This document shows positions 1 to 11,357 of a stretch of DNA of 64,000 bases, piece by piece (position 1 is the stretch's first letter; each line of letters begins with the position of its first letter). A program made the position numbers and the translations under genes. Origin of the DNA: Chrysopilus asiliformis. Its lineage: Eukaryota; Arthropoda; Insecta; Diptera; Rhagionidae. Location of the stretch: the NCBI GenBank assembly GCA_964034945.1, contig OZ035963.1:41563090-41627089 (forward strand), in the 5' to 3' direction. Below the pieces are notes generated by a model. That model had not been told where the DNA came from, ran no database searches, and worked only from the letters and a program-made list of their open reading frames with translations.

Positions 1-64
1 TTGCCTAAAAAACATTTCCCGATCACTCCTGAGTCGATTGGAGTCATATTTAAAAAAATGTCTT
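1..64. repeat. Family Y left flank module (partial)
   Basis: The window opens inside the module that precedes each TCTGTCAG array. The same sequence occurs before the arrays at 2250 and 3382 (2189-2249 and 3322-3381) and, without an array, at 38022-38137. The macrosatellite therefore probably continues to the left of the window. Confidence 0.8.
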
Positions 65-1612
65 TCTGTCTGTCAGTCTGTCTGTCAGTCTGTCAGTCTG
101 TCTGTCAGTCTGTCAGTCTGTCAGTCTGTCAGTCTGTCAGTCTGTCAGTCTGTCAGTCTGTCAGTCTGTCAGTCTGTCAGTCTGTCAGTCTGTCAGTCTG
201 TCAGTCTGTCAGTCTGTCAGTCTGTCAGTCTGTCAGTCTGTCAGTCTGTCAGTCTGTCAGTCTGTCAGTCTGTCAGTCTGTCAGTCTGTCAGTCTGTCAG
301 TCTGTCAGTCTGTCAGTCTGTCAGTCTGTCAGTCTGTCAGTCTGTCAGTCTGTCAGTCTGTCAGTCTGTCAGTCTGTCAGTCTGTCAGTCTGTCAGTCTG
401 TCAGTCTGTCAGTCTGTCAGTCTGTCAGTCTGTCAGTCTGTCAGTCTGTCAGTCTGTCAGTCTGTCAGTCTGTCAGTCTGTCAGTCTGTCAGTCTGTCAG
501 TCTGTCAGTCTGTCAGTCTGTCAGTCTGTCAGTCTGTCAGTCTGTCAGTCTGTCAGTCTGTCAGTCTGTCAGTCTGTCAGTCTGTCAGTCTGTCAGTCTG
601 TCAGTCTGTCAGTCTGTCAGTCTGTCAGTCTGTCAGTCTGTCAGTCTGTCAGTCTGTCAGTCTGTCAGTCTGTCAGTCTGTCAGTCTGTCAGTCTGTCAG
701 TCTGTCAGTCTGTCAGTCTGTCAGTCTGTCAGTCTGTCAGTCTGTCAGTCTGTCAGTCTGTCAGTCTGTCAGTCTGTCAGTCTGTCAGTCTGTCAGTCTG
801 TCAGTCTGTCAGTCTGTCAGTCTGTCAGTCTGTCAGTCTGTCAGTCTGTCAGTCTGTCAGTCTGTCAGTCTGTCAGTCTGTCAGTCTGTCAGTCTGTCAG
901 TCTGTCAGTCTGTCAGTCTGTCAGTCTGTCAGTCTGTCAGTCTGTCAGTCTGTCAGTCTGTCAGTCTGTCAGTCTGTCAGTCTGTCAGTCTGTCAGTCTG
1001 TCAGTCTGTCAGTCTGTCAGTCTGTCAGTCTGTCAGTCTGTCAGTCTGTCAGTCTGTCAGTCTGTCAGTCTGTCAGTCTGTCAGTCTGTCAGTCTGTCAG
1101 TCTGTCAGTCTGTCAGTCTGTCAGTCTGTCAGTCTGTCAGTCTGTCAGTCTGTCAGTCTGTCAGTCTGTCAGTCTGTCAGTCTGTCAGTCTGTCAGTCTG
1201 TCAGTCTGTCAGTCTGTCAGTCTGTCAGTCTGTCAGTCTGTCAGTCTGTCAGTCTGTCAGTCTGTCAGTCTGTCAGTCTGTCAGTCTGTCAGTCTGTCAG
1301 TCTGTCAGTCTGTCAGTCTGTCAGTCTGTCAGTCTGTCAGTCTGTCAGTCTGTCAGTCTGTCAGTCTGTCAGTCTGTCAGTCTGTCAGTCTGTCAGTCTG
1401 TCAGTCTGTCAGTCTGTCAGTCTGTCAGTCTGTCAGTCTGTCAGTCTGTCAGTCTGTCAGTCTGTCAGTCTGTCAGTCTGTCAGTCTGTCAGTCTGTCAG
1501 TCTGTCAGTCTGTCAGTCTGTCAGTCTGTCAGTCTGTCAGTCTGTCAGTCTGTCAGTCTGTCAGTCTGTCAGTCTGTCAGTCTGTCAGTCTGTCTGCCAG
1601 TCTGTCAGTCTG
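65..1612 (+). repeat. TCTGTCAG 8-mer array 1
   Basis: About 1.55 kb of head-to-tail TCTGTCAG (roughly 190 copies). The interior is uniform; the first 40 bases and last 30 bases carry TCTG insertions and one substitution (tctgccag). The plus strand has no stop codon in any frame, because 24 bases read as an eight-residue repeat, so it makes long artificial open frames. It is not coding. Confidence 0.97.
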
Positions 1613-2249
1613 TGTACAAGATTTCTCAAAAACTAATAGAGCTAGCGCCATGAAATTTTATAGGAATGTTGGGTCCTGAAATGGGACGATCCTATCAACT
1701 TTTGGTGGAAATCCGTTAACCGGAAGTATCCAAAATGGCGGTTCTTCAAAAATCGCAAACCGGCATTCTGCACAATTTTGTCTTTTACCGTTATCCGTTA
1801 TCTTTTACCGTTATTGAGATATTTTCATTAATATGTAAAAAACAAATCAGTTAAAAGAATAATTAAAGATGTTAACATTTTCTACATTTTTGCCATTTAC
1901 CGTAAATTGATATCTTTTACAGTTCTCAAGTTATCTCAAATTTTGTACGTTTTTGATATTTTAACCAAGAATTTATTGGGAAGTCGTCTTAGGTTGACAA
2001 CGCGACAGGGATCTAGCGTAAATTACACAGGGTCGTAGATTTTGTAGAAGAAAGTTTTGTGTTGACCACAACTGATATTTTATTATCTGTTCCAGCCATT
2101 GATATTTGTTTTTCGACGTATGTTTTTACTTTCTTCTACGGAGTATAATAAAGTATTGTATTCATGAAAAATTTCGACCTCTTAATTTTGCCTAAAAAAC
2201 ATTTCCCGATCACTCCTAAGTCGATTGGAGTCATATTTAAAAAATGTCT
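1613..2249 (+). repeat. Family Y flank module, copy 1 (internally deleted)
   Basis: This unique module between arrays 1 and 2 starts with tgtgtacaagatttctc and ends with the left flank leading to the next array. Compared with the copy at 2519-3381 it lacks about 225 bp after atcgca near 1757. It shares with that copy a second small deletion that is absent from the copy at 21564, so copies 1 and 2 are close relatives. No protein, LTR or terminal repeat was recognised. Confidence 0.85.
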
Positions 2250-2518
2250 TTCTGTCTGTCAGTCTGTCAGTCTGTCAGTCTGTCAGTCTGTCAGTCTGTC
2301 AGTCTGTCAGTCTGTCAGTCTGTCAGTCTGTCAGTCTGTCAGTCTGTCAGTCTGTCAGTCTGTCAGTCTGTCAGTCTGTCAGTCTGTCAGTCTGTCAGTC
2401 TGTCAGTCTGTCAGTCTGTCAGTCTGTCAGTCTGTCAGTCTGTCAGTCTGTCAGTCTGTCAGTCTGTCAGTCTGTCAGTCTGTCAGTCTGTCAGTCTGTC
2501 AGTCTGTCTGTCAGTCTG
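2250..2518 (+). repeat. TCTGTCAG 8-mer array 2
   Basis: A short array of about 33 copies of the 8-mer between two family Y modules. It ends with the same TCTGTCTGTCAG edge variant followed by tgtgtacaag. Confidence 0.97.
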
Positions 2519-3381
2519 TGTACAAGATTTCTCAAAAACTAATAGAGCTAGCGCCATGAAATTTTATAGGCATGTTGGGTCCTGGAATGGGACGATCCTA
2601 TCAACTTTTGGTGGATATCCGTTAACCGGAAGTATCCAAAATGGCGGTTTTTCAAAAATCGCAATTAAGTTTTTCTCGATTTACTCCCAAACTACGCGTT
2701 TTTTAGTGGCCTTAAGTATGACAAAACTTGGAGAAAATAAAATTTCCCACACTTTTGTCTTTAGCTATAACTCGATATCTCCGCCTGTTATCGAGATAAA
2801 CCGTTATTTCCAAAAAAAAAAACAGTTTTTTGCGATTATCTCGAAAACTAACGGGTTTTTGCTGACTGAATGTATGAAGTGAATTAATGAGAATGGCATT
2901 CTGCACAATTTTGTTTCTTACCGTTATCCGTTATCTTTTACCGTTATTGAGATATTTTCATTAATATGTAAAAAACAAATCAGTTAAAAGAATAATTAAA
3001 GATGTTAACATTTTCTACATTTTTGCCATTTACCGTAAATTGATATCTTTTACAGTTCTCAAGTTATCTCAAATTTTGTACGTTTTTGATATTTTAACCA
3101 AGAATTTATTGGGAAGTCGTCTTAGGTTGACAACGCGACAGGGATCTAGCGTAAATTACACAGGGTCGTAGATTTTGTAGAAGAAAGTTTTGTGTTGACC
3201 ACAACTGATATTTTATTATCTGTTCCAGCCATTGATATTTGTTTTTCGACGTATGTTTTTACTTTCTTCTACGGAGTATAATAAAGTATTGTATTCATGA
3301 AAAATTTCGACCTCTTAATTTTGCCTAAAAAACATTTCCCGATCACTCCTAAGTGGACTCGAGTCATATTTAAAAAATGTC
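2519..3381 (+). repeat. Family Y flank module, copy 2
   Basis: An 863-bp module between arrays 2 and 3. It contains AT-rich sequence with repeated phrases such as ttaccgttat and tctcgaaaactaacggg. It matches 21564-22303 and 45969-47442 closely. Read in any frame it gives only short chance peptides. Together with array 2 it forms one macrosatellite repeat period. Confidence 0.85.
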
Positions 3382-6300
3382 TTTCTGTCTGTCAGTCTGT
3401 CAGTCTGTCAGTCTGTCAGTCTGTCAGTCTGTCAGTCTGTCAGTCTGTCAGTCTGTCAGTCTGTCAGTCTGTCAGTCTGTCAGTCTGTCAGTCTGTCAGT
3501 CTGTCAGTCTGTCAGTCTGTCAGTCTGTCAGTCTGTCAGTCTGTCAGTCTGTCAGTCTGTCAGTCTGTCAGTCTGTCAGTCTGTCAGTCTGTCAGTCTGT
3601 CAGTCTGTCAGTCTGTCAGTCTGTCAGTCTGTCAGTCTGTCAGTCTGTCAGTCTGTCAGTCTGTCAGTCTGTCAGTCTGTCAGTCTGTCAGTCTGTCAGT
3701 CTGTCAGTCTGTCAGTCTGTCAGTCTGTCAGTCTGTCAGTCTGTCAGTCTGTCAGTCTGTCAGTCTGTCAGTCTGTCAGTCTGTCAGTCTGTCAGTCTGT
3801 CAGTCTGTCAGTCTGTCAGTCTGTCAGTCTGTCAGTCTGTCAGTCTGTCAGTCTGTCAGTCTGTCAGTCTGTCAGTCTGTCAGTCTGTCAGTCTGTCAGT
3901 CTGTCAGTCTGTCAGTCTGTCAGTCTGTCAGTCTGTCAGTCTGTCAGTCTGTCAGTCTGTCAGTCTGTCAGTCTGTCAGTCTGTCAGTCTGTCAGTCTGT
4001 CAGTCTGTCAGTCTGTCAGTCTGTCAGTCTGTCAGTCTGTCAGTCTGTCAGTCTGTCAGTCTGTCAGTCTGTCAGTCTGTCAGTCTGTCAGTCTGTCAGT
4101 CTGTCAGTCTGTCAGTCTGTCAGTCTGTCAGTCTGTCAGTCTGTCAGTCTGTCAGTCTGTCAGTCTGTCAGTCTGTCAGTCTGTCAGTCTGTCAGTCTGT
4201 CAGTCTGTCAGTCTGTCAGTCTGTCAGTCTGTCAGTCTGTCAGTCTGTCAGTCTGTCAGTCTGTCAGTCTGTCAGTCTGTCAGTCTGTCAGTCTGTCAGT
4301 CTGTCAGTCTGTCAGTCTGTCAGTCTGTCAGTCTGTCAGTCTGTCAGTCTGTCAGTCTGTCAGTCTGTCAGTCTGTCAGTCTGTCAGTCTGTCAGTCTGT
4401 CAGTCTGTCAGTCTGTCAGTCTGTCAGTCTGTCAGTCTGTCAGTCTGTCAGTCTGTCAGTCTGTCAGTCTGTCAGTCTGTCAGTCTGTCAGTCTGTCAGT
4501 CTGTCAGTCTGTCAGTCTGTCAGTCTGTCAGTCTGTCAGTCTGTCAGTCTGTCAGTCTGTCAGTCTGTCAGTCTGTCAGTCTGTCAGTCTGTCAGTCTGT
4601 CAGTCTGTCAGTCTGTCAGTCTGTCAGTCTGTCAGTCTGTCAGTCTGTCAGTCTGTCAGTCTGTCAGTCTGTCAGTCTGTCAGTCTGTCAGTCTGTCAGT
4701 CTGTCAGTCTGTCAGTCTGTCAGTCTGTCAGTCTGTCAGTCTGTCAGTCTGTCAGTCTGTCAGTCTGTCAGTCTGTCAGTCTGTCAGTCTGTCAGTCTGT
4801 CAGTCTGTCAGTCTGTCAGTCTGTCAGTCTGTCAGTCTGTCAGTCTGTCAGTCTGTCAGTCTGTCAGTCTGTCAGTCTGTCAGTCTGTCAGTCTGTCAGT
4901 CTGTCAGTCTGTCAGTCTGTCAGTCTGTCAGTCTGTCAGTCTGTCAGTCTGTCAGTCTGTCAGTCTGTCAGTCTGTCAGTCTGTCAGTCTGTCAGTCTGT
5001 CAGTCTGTCAGTCTGTCAGTCTGTCAGTCTGTCAGTCTGTCAGTCTGTCAGTCTGTCAGTCTGTCAGTCTGTCAGTCTGTCAGTCTGTCAGTCTGTCAGT
5101 CTGTCAGTCTGTCAGTCTGTCAGTCTGTCAGTCTGTCAGTCTGTCAGTCTGTCAGTCTGTCAGTCTGTCAGTCTGTCAGTCTGTCAGTCTGTCAGTCTGT
5201 CAGTCTGTCAGTCTGTCAGTCTGTCAGTCTGTCAGTCTGTCAGTCTGTCAGTCTGTCAGTCTGTCAGTCTGTCAGTCTGTCAGTCTGTCAGTCTGTCAGT
5301 CTGTCAGTCTGTCAGTCTGTCAGTCTGTCAGTCTGTCAGTCTGTCAGTCTGTCAGTCTGTCAGTCTGTCAGTCTGTCAGTCTGTCAGTCTGTCAGTCTGT
5401 CAGTCTGTCAGTCTGTCAGTCTGTCAGTCTGTCAGTCTGTCAGTCTGTCAGTCTGTCAGTCTGTCAGTCTGTCAGTCTGTCAGTCTGTCAGTCTGTCAGT
5501 CTGTCAGTCTGTCAGTCTGTCAGTCTGTCAGTCTGTCAGTCTGTCAGTCTGTCAGTCTGTCAGTCTGTCAGTCTGTCAGTCTGTCAGTCTGTCAGTCTGT
5601 CAGTCTGTCAGTCTGTCAGTCTGTCAGTCTGTCAGTCTGTCAGTCTGTCAGTCTGTCAGTCTGTCAGTCTGTCAGTCTGTCAGTCTGTCAGTCTGTCAGT
5701 CTGTCAGTCTGTCAGTCTGTCAGTCTGTCAGTCTGTCAGTCTGTCAGTCTGTCAGTCTGTCAGTCTGTCAGTCTGTCAGTCTGTCAGTCTGTCAGTCTGT
5801 CAGTCTGTCAGTCTGTCAGTCTGTCAGTCTGTCAGTCTGTCAGTCTGTCAGTCTGTCAGTCTGTCAGTCTGTCAGTCTGTCAGTCTGTCAGTCTGTCAGT
5901 CTGTCAGTCTGTCAGTCTGTCAGTCTGTCAGTCTGTCAGTCTGTCAGTCTGTCAGTCTGTCAGTCTGTCAGTCTGTCAGTCTGTCAGTCTGTCAGTCTGT
6001 CAGTCTGTCAGTCTGTCAGTCTGTCAGTCTGTCAGTCTGTCAGTCTGTCAGTCTGTCAGTCTGTCAGTCTGTCAGTCTGTCAGTCTGTCAGTCTGTCAGT
6101 CTGTCAGTCTGTCAGTCTGTCAGTCTGTCAGTCTGTCAGTCTGTCAGTCTGTCAGTCTGTCAGTCTGTCAGTCTGTCAGTCTGTCAGTCTGTCAGTCTGT
6201 CAGTCTGTCAGTCTGTCAGTCTGTCAGTCTGTCAGTCTGTCAGTCTGTCAGTCTGTCAGTCTGTCAGTCTGTCAGTCTGTCAGTCTGTCAGTCTGTCAGT

Positions 6301-6939
6301 CTGTCAGTCTGTCAGTCTGTCAGTCTGTCAGTCTGTCAGTCTGTCAGTCTGTCAGTCTGTCAGTCTGTCAGTCTGTCAGTCTGTCAGTCTGTCAGTCTGT
6401 CAGTCTGTCAGTCTGTCAGTCTGTCAGTCTGTCAGTCTGTCAGTCTGTCAGTCTGTCAGTCTGTCAGTCTGTCAGTCTGTCAGTCTGTCAGTCTGTCAGT
6501 CTGTCAGTCTGTCAGTCTGTCAGTCTGTCAGTCTGTCAGTCTGTCAGTCTGTCAGTCTGTCAGTCTGTCAGTCTGTCAGTCTGTCAGTCTGTCAGTCTGT
6601 CAGTCTGTCAGTCTGTCAGTCTGTCAGTCTGTCAGTCTGTCAGTCTGTCAGTCTGTCAGTCTGTCAGTCTGTCAGTCTGTCAGTCTGTCAGTCTGTCAGT
6701 CTGTCAGTCTGTCAGTCTGTCAGTCTGTCAGTCTGTCAGTCTGTCAGTCTGTCAGTCTGTCAGTCTGTCAGTCTGTCAGTCTGTCAGTCTGTCAGTCTGT
6801 CAGTCTGTCAGTCTGTCAGTCTGTCAGTCTGTCAGTCTGTCAGTCTGTCAGTCTGTCAGTCTGTCAGTCTGTCAGTCTGTCAGTCTGTCAGTCTGTCAGT
6901 CTGTCAGTCTGTCAGTCTGTCAGTCTGTCAGTCTGTCAG

Positions 6940-6941
<2 letters not shown>
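3382..6941 (+). repeat. TCTGTCAG 8-mer array 3, left part
   Basis: About 3.56 kb (roughly 445 copies) of apparently perfect TCTGTCAG. It stops abruptly at 6941 against a 33-base T run that is the poly(A) tail of a minus-strand retrotransposon. The array resumes at 12159, so the two parts were one array of about 13 kb before the insertion. Confidence 0.97.

Positions 6942-6974
<33 letters not shown>
6942..6974 (-). other. Poly(A) tail of the R1-like element
   Basis: An uninterrupted run of 33 T on the plus strand marks the 3' end of the minus-strand element. It joins directly to GTCAGTCT of the array. One of the T residues could belong to the target. Confidence 0.9.
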
Positions 6975-6977
<3 letters not shown>

Positions 6978-7113
6978 GAAGGTGGAAATCTTCGAAAGAT
7001 ACCGAGCGGTTATGCCGGATTCTTACCGGCTAAAACCACCTTCTTCTCCTTCCATGCACCCCGCGGGACTGCCATTTGGTATTACTTCGCGGGGCTGGTT
7101 CAGCTCTCGCTGC

Positions 7114-10110
7114 TCATCGGGTTGTGAATGCCTTTCTCAGATGCTCCTCGTCTAACAGTTTAATATGTATGGACTGCATTGTGATGTCCACAGCTTTCCA
7201 ATTCTCGTGGGACTTTATCATCTCATCTACTATATTTTCTGCAGTTATATTAGTACCGAGTGCAGCTTCCAGTGTTGTTCTTTCTGTTGCAAATCTCGGA
7301 CAAGAGAATAGCACATGTTCCTGGTCTTCCATTACCCCCGTACAACTGGGGCAGTCTGGTGAGTCGTCGATACCGAAGCGGTGCAAGTATTTTCGGTACC
7401 CTCCGTGTCCAGTTAAAAACTGTGTTAGGTTGAAGCTAACGTCCCCGTGATGCCGGTTCAACCAGTTTCCTATATTTGGAATTAGCTTGTAGGTCCAGCG
7501 GCCGTTTTTCGCTCGTTCCCACTGTTCCTGCCACCGTTTTACGGACTCCTCTCGTTCCGACTTCCGCCGTTCGTTTCTGTCCAATTGTGGGTTCGCTTGT
7601 TTTCCCTTGTACAAGCGACGCGCTTCGTCTGCGAGGATGTCTATGGGGATCATTCCTGCAATCACGCACGCTGCTTGGTCTGACGTTGTTCGAAACCCGC
7701 TGCATACTCGTAGCGCGCTCAACCGGTATACAGTTCTTACTTCCTTTTGGATCACCTTGGTGCTTAGCATTGCGTTCGCCCATATTGGTGCGGCGTACAA
7801 GATGATGGAACTAACTACTCTAGAGACTAGAAGCCTTCTGCTCTGTCGTGGACCTCCAATATTGGGCATCATCTTTGAGAGCGCGTTGCTGACTATTGAT
7901 GCCTTCTCAGCTGTGTATTTTAGGTGAGGTTTAAAGTTGAGTTTTCGGTCAATCATCACCCCCAAGTATTTGATGGTATCCTTGGACTGGATTGTGTGGT
8001 TTCCTAGAGTTACGTTTATTGTCTCCCCTTTACGCCTTTTGCTGATCAGCACAGCTTCAGTTTTCTGCTCTGCTAGTTCGAGTCCAGCGGTTTGAAGCCA
8101 CTGTTTTATTCGACTCATCGTTTCATTTACGTACAACTCTACTTCATCTGTGAAGCGTGCTACCACGACAACTGCAATGTCGTCTGCGAAGCCTATGATT
8201 TTAACTTCCTCGGGTACATCTAGCTCTAGTAGTCCATTGTACATCACGTTCCACAGTAAGGGTCCGAGGACTGAGCCCTGAGGAACTCCTGCTGTGACTT
8301 TGTGCCTTTTCGGACCATCGTCCGTGTCGAAGAATAGTTCCCTTTCCGTAAAGTAGCTTCCTATGAGTCTCAATAAATAGTCTGGAATGTTCAGTTCGGA
8401 TAGCGAGCTCATTATTTGGGCCCAACTCGCTGAGTTAAATGCGTTCCTAATATCCAGCGTTACAACTGCGCAATATTTTTGCGAAGCACCTTTTCCTTCA
8501 ATTGCTCGTCTAGCCAGATCGGTTACCATGCTGATGGCGTCAATTGTAGATCTCGCTTTTCGGAATCCAAACTGACGGTCTGACAAACCATGCTTTTCCT
8601 CGATTATAGGAAGTAATCTGTTGTAAACGATTCGCTCGAGCAGTTTACCCACCGTGTCTAGTAGACATATTGGGCGGTAAGATGACGGTTCCCCCGGGCG
8701 CTTATTTGGCTTTGGTATGAGAATCAGCTTCTGTTTCTTCCAGGGCGTTGGAAATACTCCCTCTGACACACATGTATTAAATACATCCGCAAACCTGTCC
8801 GGCACAGCCTTAATCGCGAGTTTGAGAGCTTTGTTCGGGATTCCGTCTAGGCCTGGTGCCTTATTGTCCCCCAGCTTCTTGCAGGCCTCCAGCAGCTCTT
8901 CCTTCGTCACCCTGGGTATTTCATCCACCTCTAACGGGGATGGTACTTCCGTCTGAGTATTCGCACTGTGTTGAGGGAATAATGATGAAGTTATTTCCTT
9001 CAGCAAGGCGGGGCAAGTGACTTGTGGCGATCTTTTTCCTTTGACGCGTGACATAACCACTTTGTATGCACCACCCCAGGGGTCTCTGTCTGCTTCTTCG
9101 CATAGTTGGGTGAAGCACTCACGTTTGCTCTTTACGATAGCCACTTGAAGGTTTTTTCGCGCTAGCTTATAAGCTTGTTCTCGTTCTGCGAAATCCGTCC
9201 TTCCTCTACCTCGTTGACTCTGCCTTCTGGCTCGAAGGCACTCGGTTCTAAGATCGTTTATCTCGGAGTTCCACCAGTAGTTCGCCCGTCTATTTTGGGT
9301 TATCCTACGCCTCGGCATCGAGGCGTCGCATGCTTGTTCTAACCGTGAGATGATTTCCTTTGCTTGCTCTGATGCCGATCCTTTTATTTCCTGGTCTTGT
9401 AAGACCTCTTTGAAAGCGTCCTCGTCGATTTTTTTCGTCGACCAACCAGTGGCCCCTACTTTTTTGACTCGTGGCTGCTTTACACGTATATTACCACGAC
9501 CTGTGGAGAACAGGATAGCCTGATGGTCGCTATGAGTGTAGTGTTCGCTAACCCGCCATTTTAAGTCTCTTGCAAGACTGTTGCTGACAAAAGTAAGGTC
9601 CACTATCGATCCTGCTTCGCCCCTCCTGAAGGTGTTTACGCCTCCTGTATTTGCAAGAACAACGTCTAGTCGTGAGAATGCCTGCAGTAAAATGCGTCCC
9701 CTTTCATTTGTGGTTCGACTTCCCCAATCAACCGCCCATGCATTAAAATCGCCAGCTATGATTATTGGATTATGCGTAACTGCATCTATGACCAATTTAT
9801 CTAGCATTAGCTTATATTGCTCAATTGTAGCACTCGGCGGAGCGTAGCAGCTGTAGATGTAAATTCCACCGATTTTGACTCTTACAAAGTTTTCCACCGG
9901 GCTTGCCATGCCTTGTTGTATTGCACGGTTTCCGCATGCCCAAATCGCTGTTTGTCCAACTTTATCTGTTACCCACACGCCGCTATTTAAGTTCTTATAT
10001 GGTTCGCTTATTATAGCGACATCAGCCCCGGTTTCGTAAATAGTTTGTGACAGCAAGTCTTGTGCCGCCTGGCAGTGATTTAGATTTATTTGCACTAGTT
10101 TTAATGACAT
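7114..10110 (-). CDS. ORF2 polyprotein: APE endonuclease + reverse transcriptase + CCHC
   Basis: 998 residues, uninterrupted. Residues 1-200 form an apurinic-endonuclease-like domain: INLNH at 8-12, SEPY at 35-38 (Glu36), GDFNAW at 120-125 and SDH at 194-196. These are the metal and catalytic positions of the family and nick the target for target-primed reverse transcription. The RT domain spans about 400-720: KAPGLDG, a PQGSVLGP block at 610-617 and catalytic FADD at 641-644. A C-terminal zinc motif C920-x2-C923-x8-H932-x4-C937 precedes a 61-residue tail. No RNase H domain was recognised. The start ATG overlaps the ORF1 stop (ATGTCATTAA), suggesting coupled re-initiation. All recognised catalytic residues are present, so this copy could have been active recently. 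Confidence 0.93.
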   Translation of the reverse strand: MSLKLVQINLNHCQAAQDLLSQTIYETGADVAIISEPYKNLNSGVWVTDKVGQTAIWACGNRAIQQGMASPVENFVRVKIGGIYIYSCYAPPSATIEQYKLMLDKLVIDAVTHNPIIIAGDFNAWAVDWGSRTTNERGRILLQAFSRLDVVLANTGGVNTFRRGEAGSIVDLTFVSNSLARDLKWRVSEHYTHSDHQAILFSTGRGNIRVKQPRVKKVGATGWSTKKIDEDAFKEVLQDQEIKGSASEQAKEIISRLEQACDASMPRRRITQNRRANYWWNSEINDLRTECLRARRQSQRGRGRTDFAEREQAYKLARKNLQVAIVKSKRECFTQLCEEADRDPWGGAYKVVMSRVKGKRSPQVTCPALLKEITSSLFPQHSANTQTEVPSPLEVDEIPRVTKEELLEACKKLGDNKAPGLDGIPNKALKLAIKAVPDRFADVFNTCVSEGVFPTPWKKQKLILIPKPNKRPGEPSSYRPICLLDTVGKLLERIVYNRLLPIIEEKHGLSDRQFGFRKARSTIDAISMVTDLARRAIEGKGASQKYCAVVTLDIRNAFNSASWAQIMSSLSELNIPDYLLRLIGSYFTERELFFDTDDGPKRHKVTAGVPQGSVLGPLLWNVMYNGLLELDVPEEVKIIGFADDIAVVVVARFTDEVELYVNETMSRIKQWLQTAGLELAEQKTEAVLISKRRKGETINVTLGNHTIQSKDTIKYLGVMIDRKLNFKPHLKYTAEKASIVSNALSKMMPNIGGPRQSRRLLVSRVVSSIILYAAPIWANAMLSTKVIQKEVRTVYRLSALRVCSGFRTTSDQAACVIAGMIPIDILADEARRLYKGKQANPQLDRNERRKSEREESVKRWQEQWERAKNGRWTYKLIPNIGNWLNRHHGDVSFNLTQFLTGHGGYRKYLHRFGIDDSPDCPSCTGVMEDQEHVLFSCPRFATERTTLEAALGTNITAENIVDEMIKSHENWKAVDITMQSIHIKLLDEEHLRKAFTTR

Positions 10111-11345
10111 GTCTTGTTGAGTGCCCTTTTATACATTGGGCATCTACTACTTCCTGCCACGTGCTTGCTATCTCTGCCTTCTATTTCTTTACAAAACATA
10201 CATTCGGGTATTTTTTTGCAGTCTTTGGCTATATGGCCCTTCTCTGCGCATCTCCTGCATAGCTCTGATCTATCGTGTTGGCTGTTGCAAACTCTTGCTA
10301 TGTGACCAAACTCGAAACATTTGAAGCACCTTTTTAATGCCACCTTTTCCCTAAGGCGGCAGATGACCCAACCGACTCGGATTTTGCCTACTGCTAGTGC
10401 CTTTCGCGCTGCTTCGACTGGGAGACTTATTGTAGCTGTTTTTGTACCACCGTATGCATTTCTAAGGCTCTTTATGGCAGTCTCTGGTATGTCTGCTATT
10501 TCAAGCTGGTCTATCAGCGCCGTGCAGATGTCCGTCTCCGTGGTTACCTCGTCAAGGTCTTTACACTCTATTAGTGTCTCGTTCCTTTTCATTTTAACCT
10601 CCGCTTGTTGACCCAGGGATTTCGCTACTTGGCTGTGGTAGCTATCTCTATTCCCCTCACTCGACTTCTTGATTTCCAGTAGCAGGTCGCCTCTTTGCGT
10701 TCTCCGAATTCGGCTCACGTTATCTCCCAACTCTTTAAGAGAAGGGTCTGATTTAATTTTACGAAGAATCTCCGCGTATGTAGCTTCCCCTTTCGCCGAT
10801 ATTATCATGGCATCTGGTCGACTTCTCGATTGAGGTTTTCTTTTTGCGTCTTTGACTGTGCCTTGTGCCGCTTTAATTGGTTGAGACTTTTCTTCTTTCG
10901 TCGGATTTTGGGGCTTCTTTGGCATGTCCCTTCTTTCTCCCGAGTCTTTCTTTGGCGAACCTTTCTGTCTCTTCGGTGTGTGCATCCGACTGTGGTTGTC
11001 ACCCGTTATCTCTCTTCCCCTTTTTTGTGTTCGGTTGATGCTGAGCACTGGTTTAGGAAGCACTATCTTTGGCGTCGTTTGCGTTGCACTCTCCTCCTTT
11101 TTCGGCATTTGAGCGGTTTTTCGAGTTTCAGTTTCCTCTCGAGCCTTGTTGTAGACCCTTCTAATCGCGCGAATCTGCTCCTTGATGGCATGGTGTACAT
11201 TATTTCGGTTCTTTACATATTCCATGAGCTCCACAGTCATCACTCCTAGTTTGGAGAACGCATCTTCTTCGTTCTTGGTTTTTTTCGCCATATCTACTTT
11301 CGGCGGTGTCTCCTCTGGTGTTTCCGCTTCGGCGGAAATCTCCAT
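10101..11345 (-). CDS. ORF1 nucleic-acid-binding (gag-like) protein
   Basis: 414 residues from this ATG. The N-terminal half is Lys/Arg/Glu-rich and low in complexity (about 60-190). The C-terminus carries three zinc knuckles: CX2CX4HX4C at 340-353, CX2CX4HX4C at 363-376 and CX2CX9HX6C at 382-402, the arrangement usual for R1-clade ORF1. The protein is expected to bind element RNA and form RNPs. The reading frame is open upstream, in the same frame, as far as an ATG at 11591, broken only by a TGA at 11360-11358. The ancestral protein may therefore have been about 496 residues, with this copy carrying one nonsense change; the 414-residue start may be secondary. The last residues overlap the ORF2 start. 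Confidence 0.9.
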   Translation of the reverse strand: MEISAEAETPEETPPKVDMAKKTKNEEDAFSKLGVMTVELMEYVKNRNNVHHAIKEQIRAIRRVYNKAREETETRKTAQMPKKEESATQTTPKIVLPKPVLSINRTQKRGREITGDNHSRMHTPKRQKGSPKKDSGERRDMPKKPQNPTKEEKSQPIKAAQGTVKDAKRKPQSRSRPDAMIISAKGEATYAEILRKIKSDPSLKELGDNVSRIRRTQRGDLLLEIKKSSEGNRDSYHSQVAKSLGQQAEVKMKRNETLIECKDLDEVTTETDICTALIDQLEIADIPETAIKSLRNAYGGTKTATISLPVEAARKALAVGKIRVGWVICRLREKVALKRCFKCFEFGHIARVCNSQHDRSELCRRCAEKGHIAKDCKKIPECMFCKEIEGRDSKHVAGSSRCPMYKRALNKTCH

Positions 11346-11357
11346 ATTCTCCTGTTC

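Noticed and set aside
1..1653. Open frames of 550 and 532 codons over array 1
   Set aside because: Translation of the TCTGTCAG repeat, which lacks stops in all plus frames; no real protein.
3297..7127. Open frames of about 1,200 codons over array 3 left
   Set aside because: Repeat artefact running into the T run of the retrotransposon tail.
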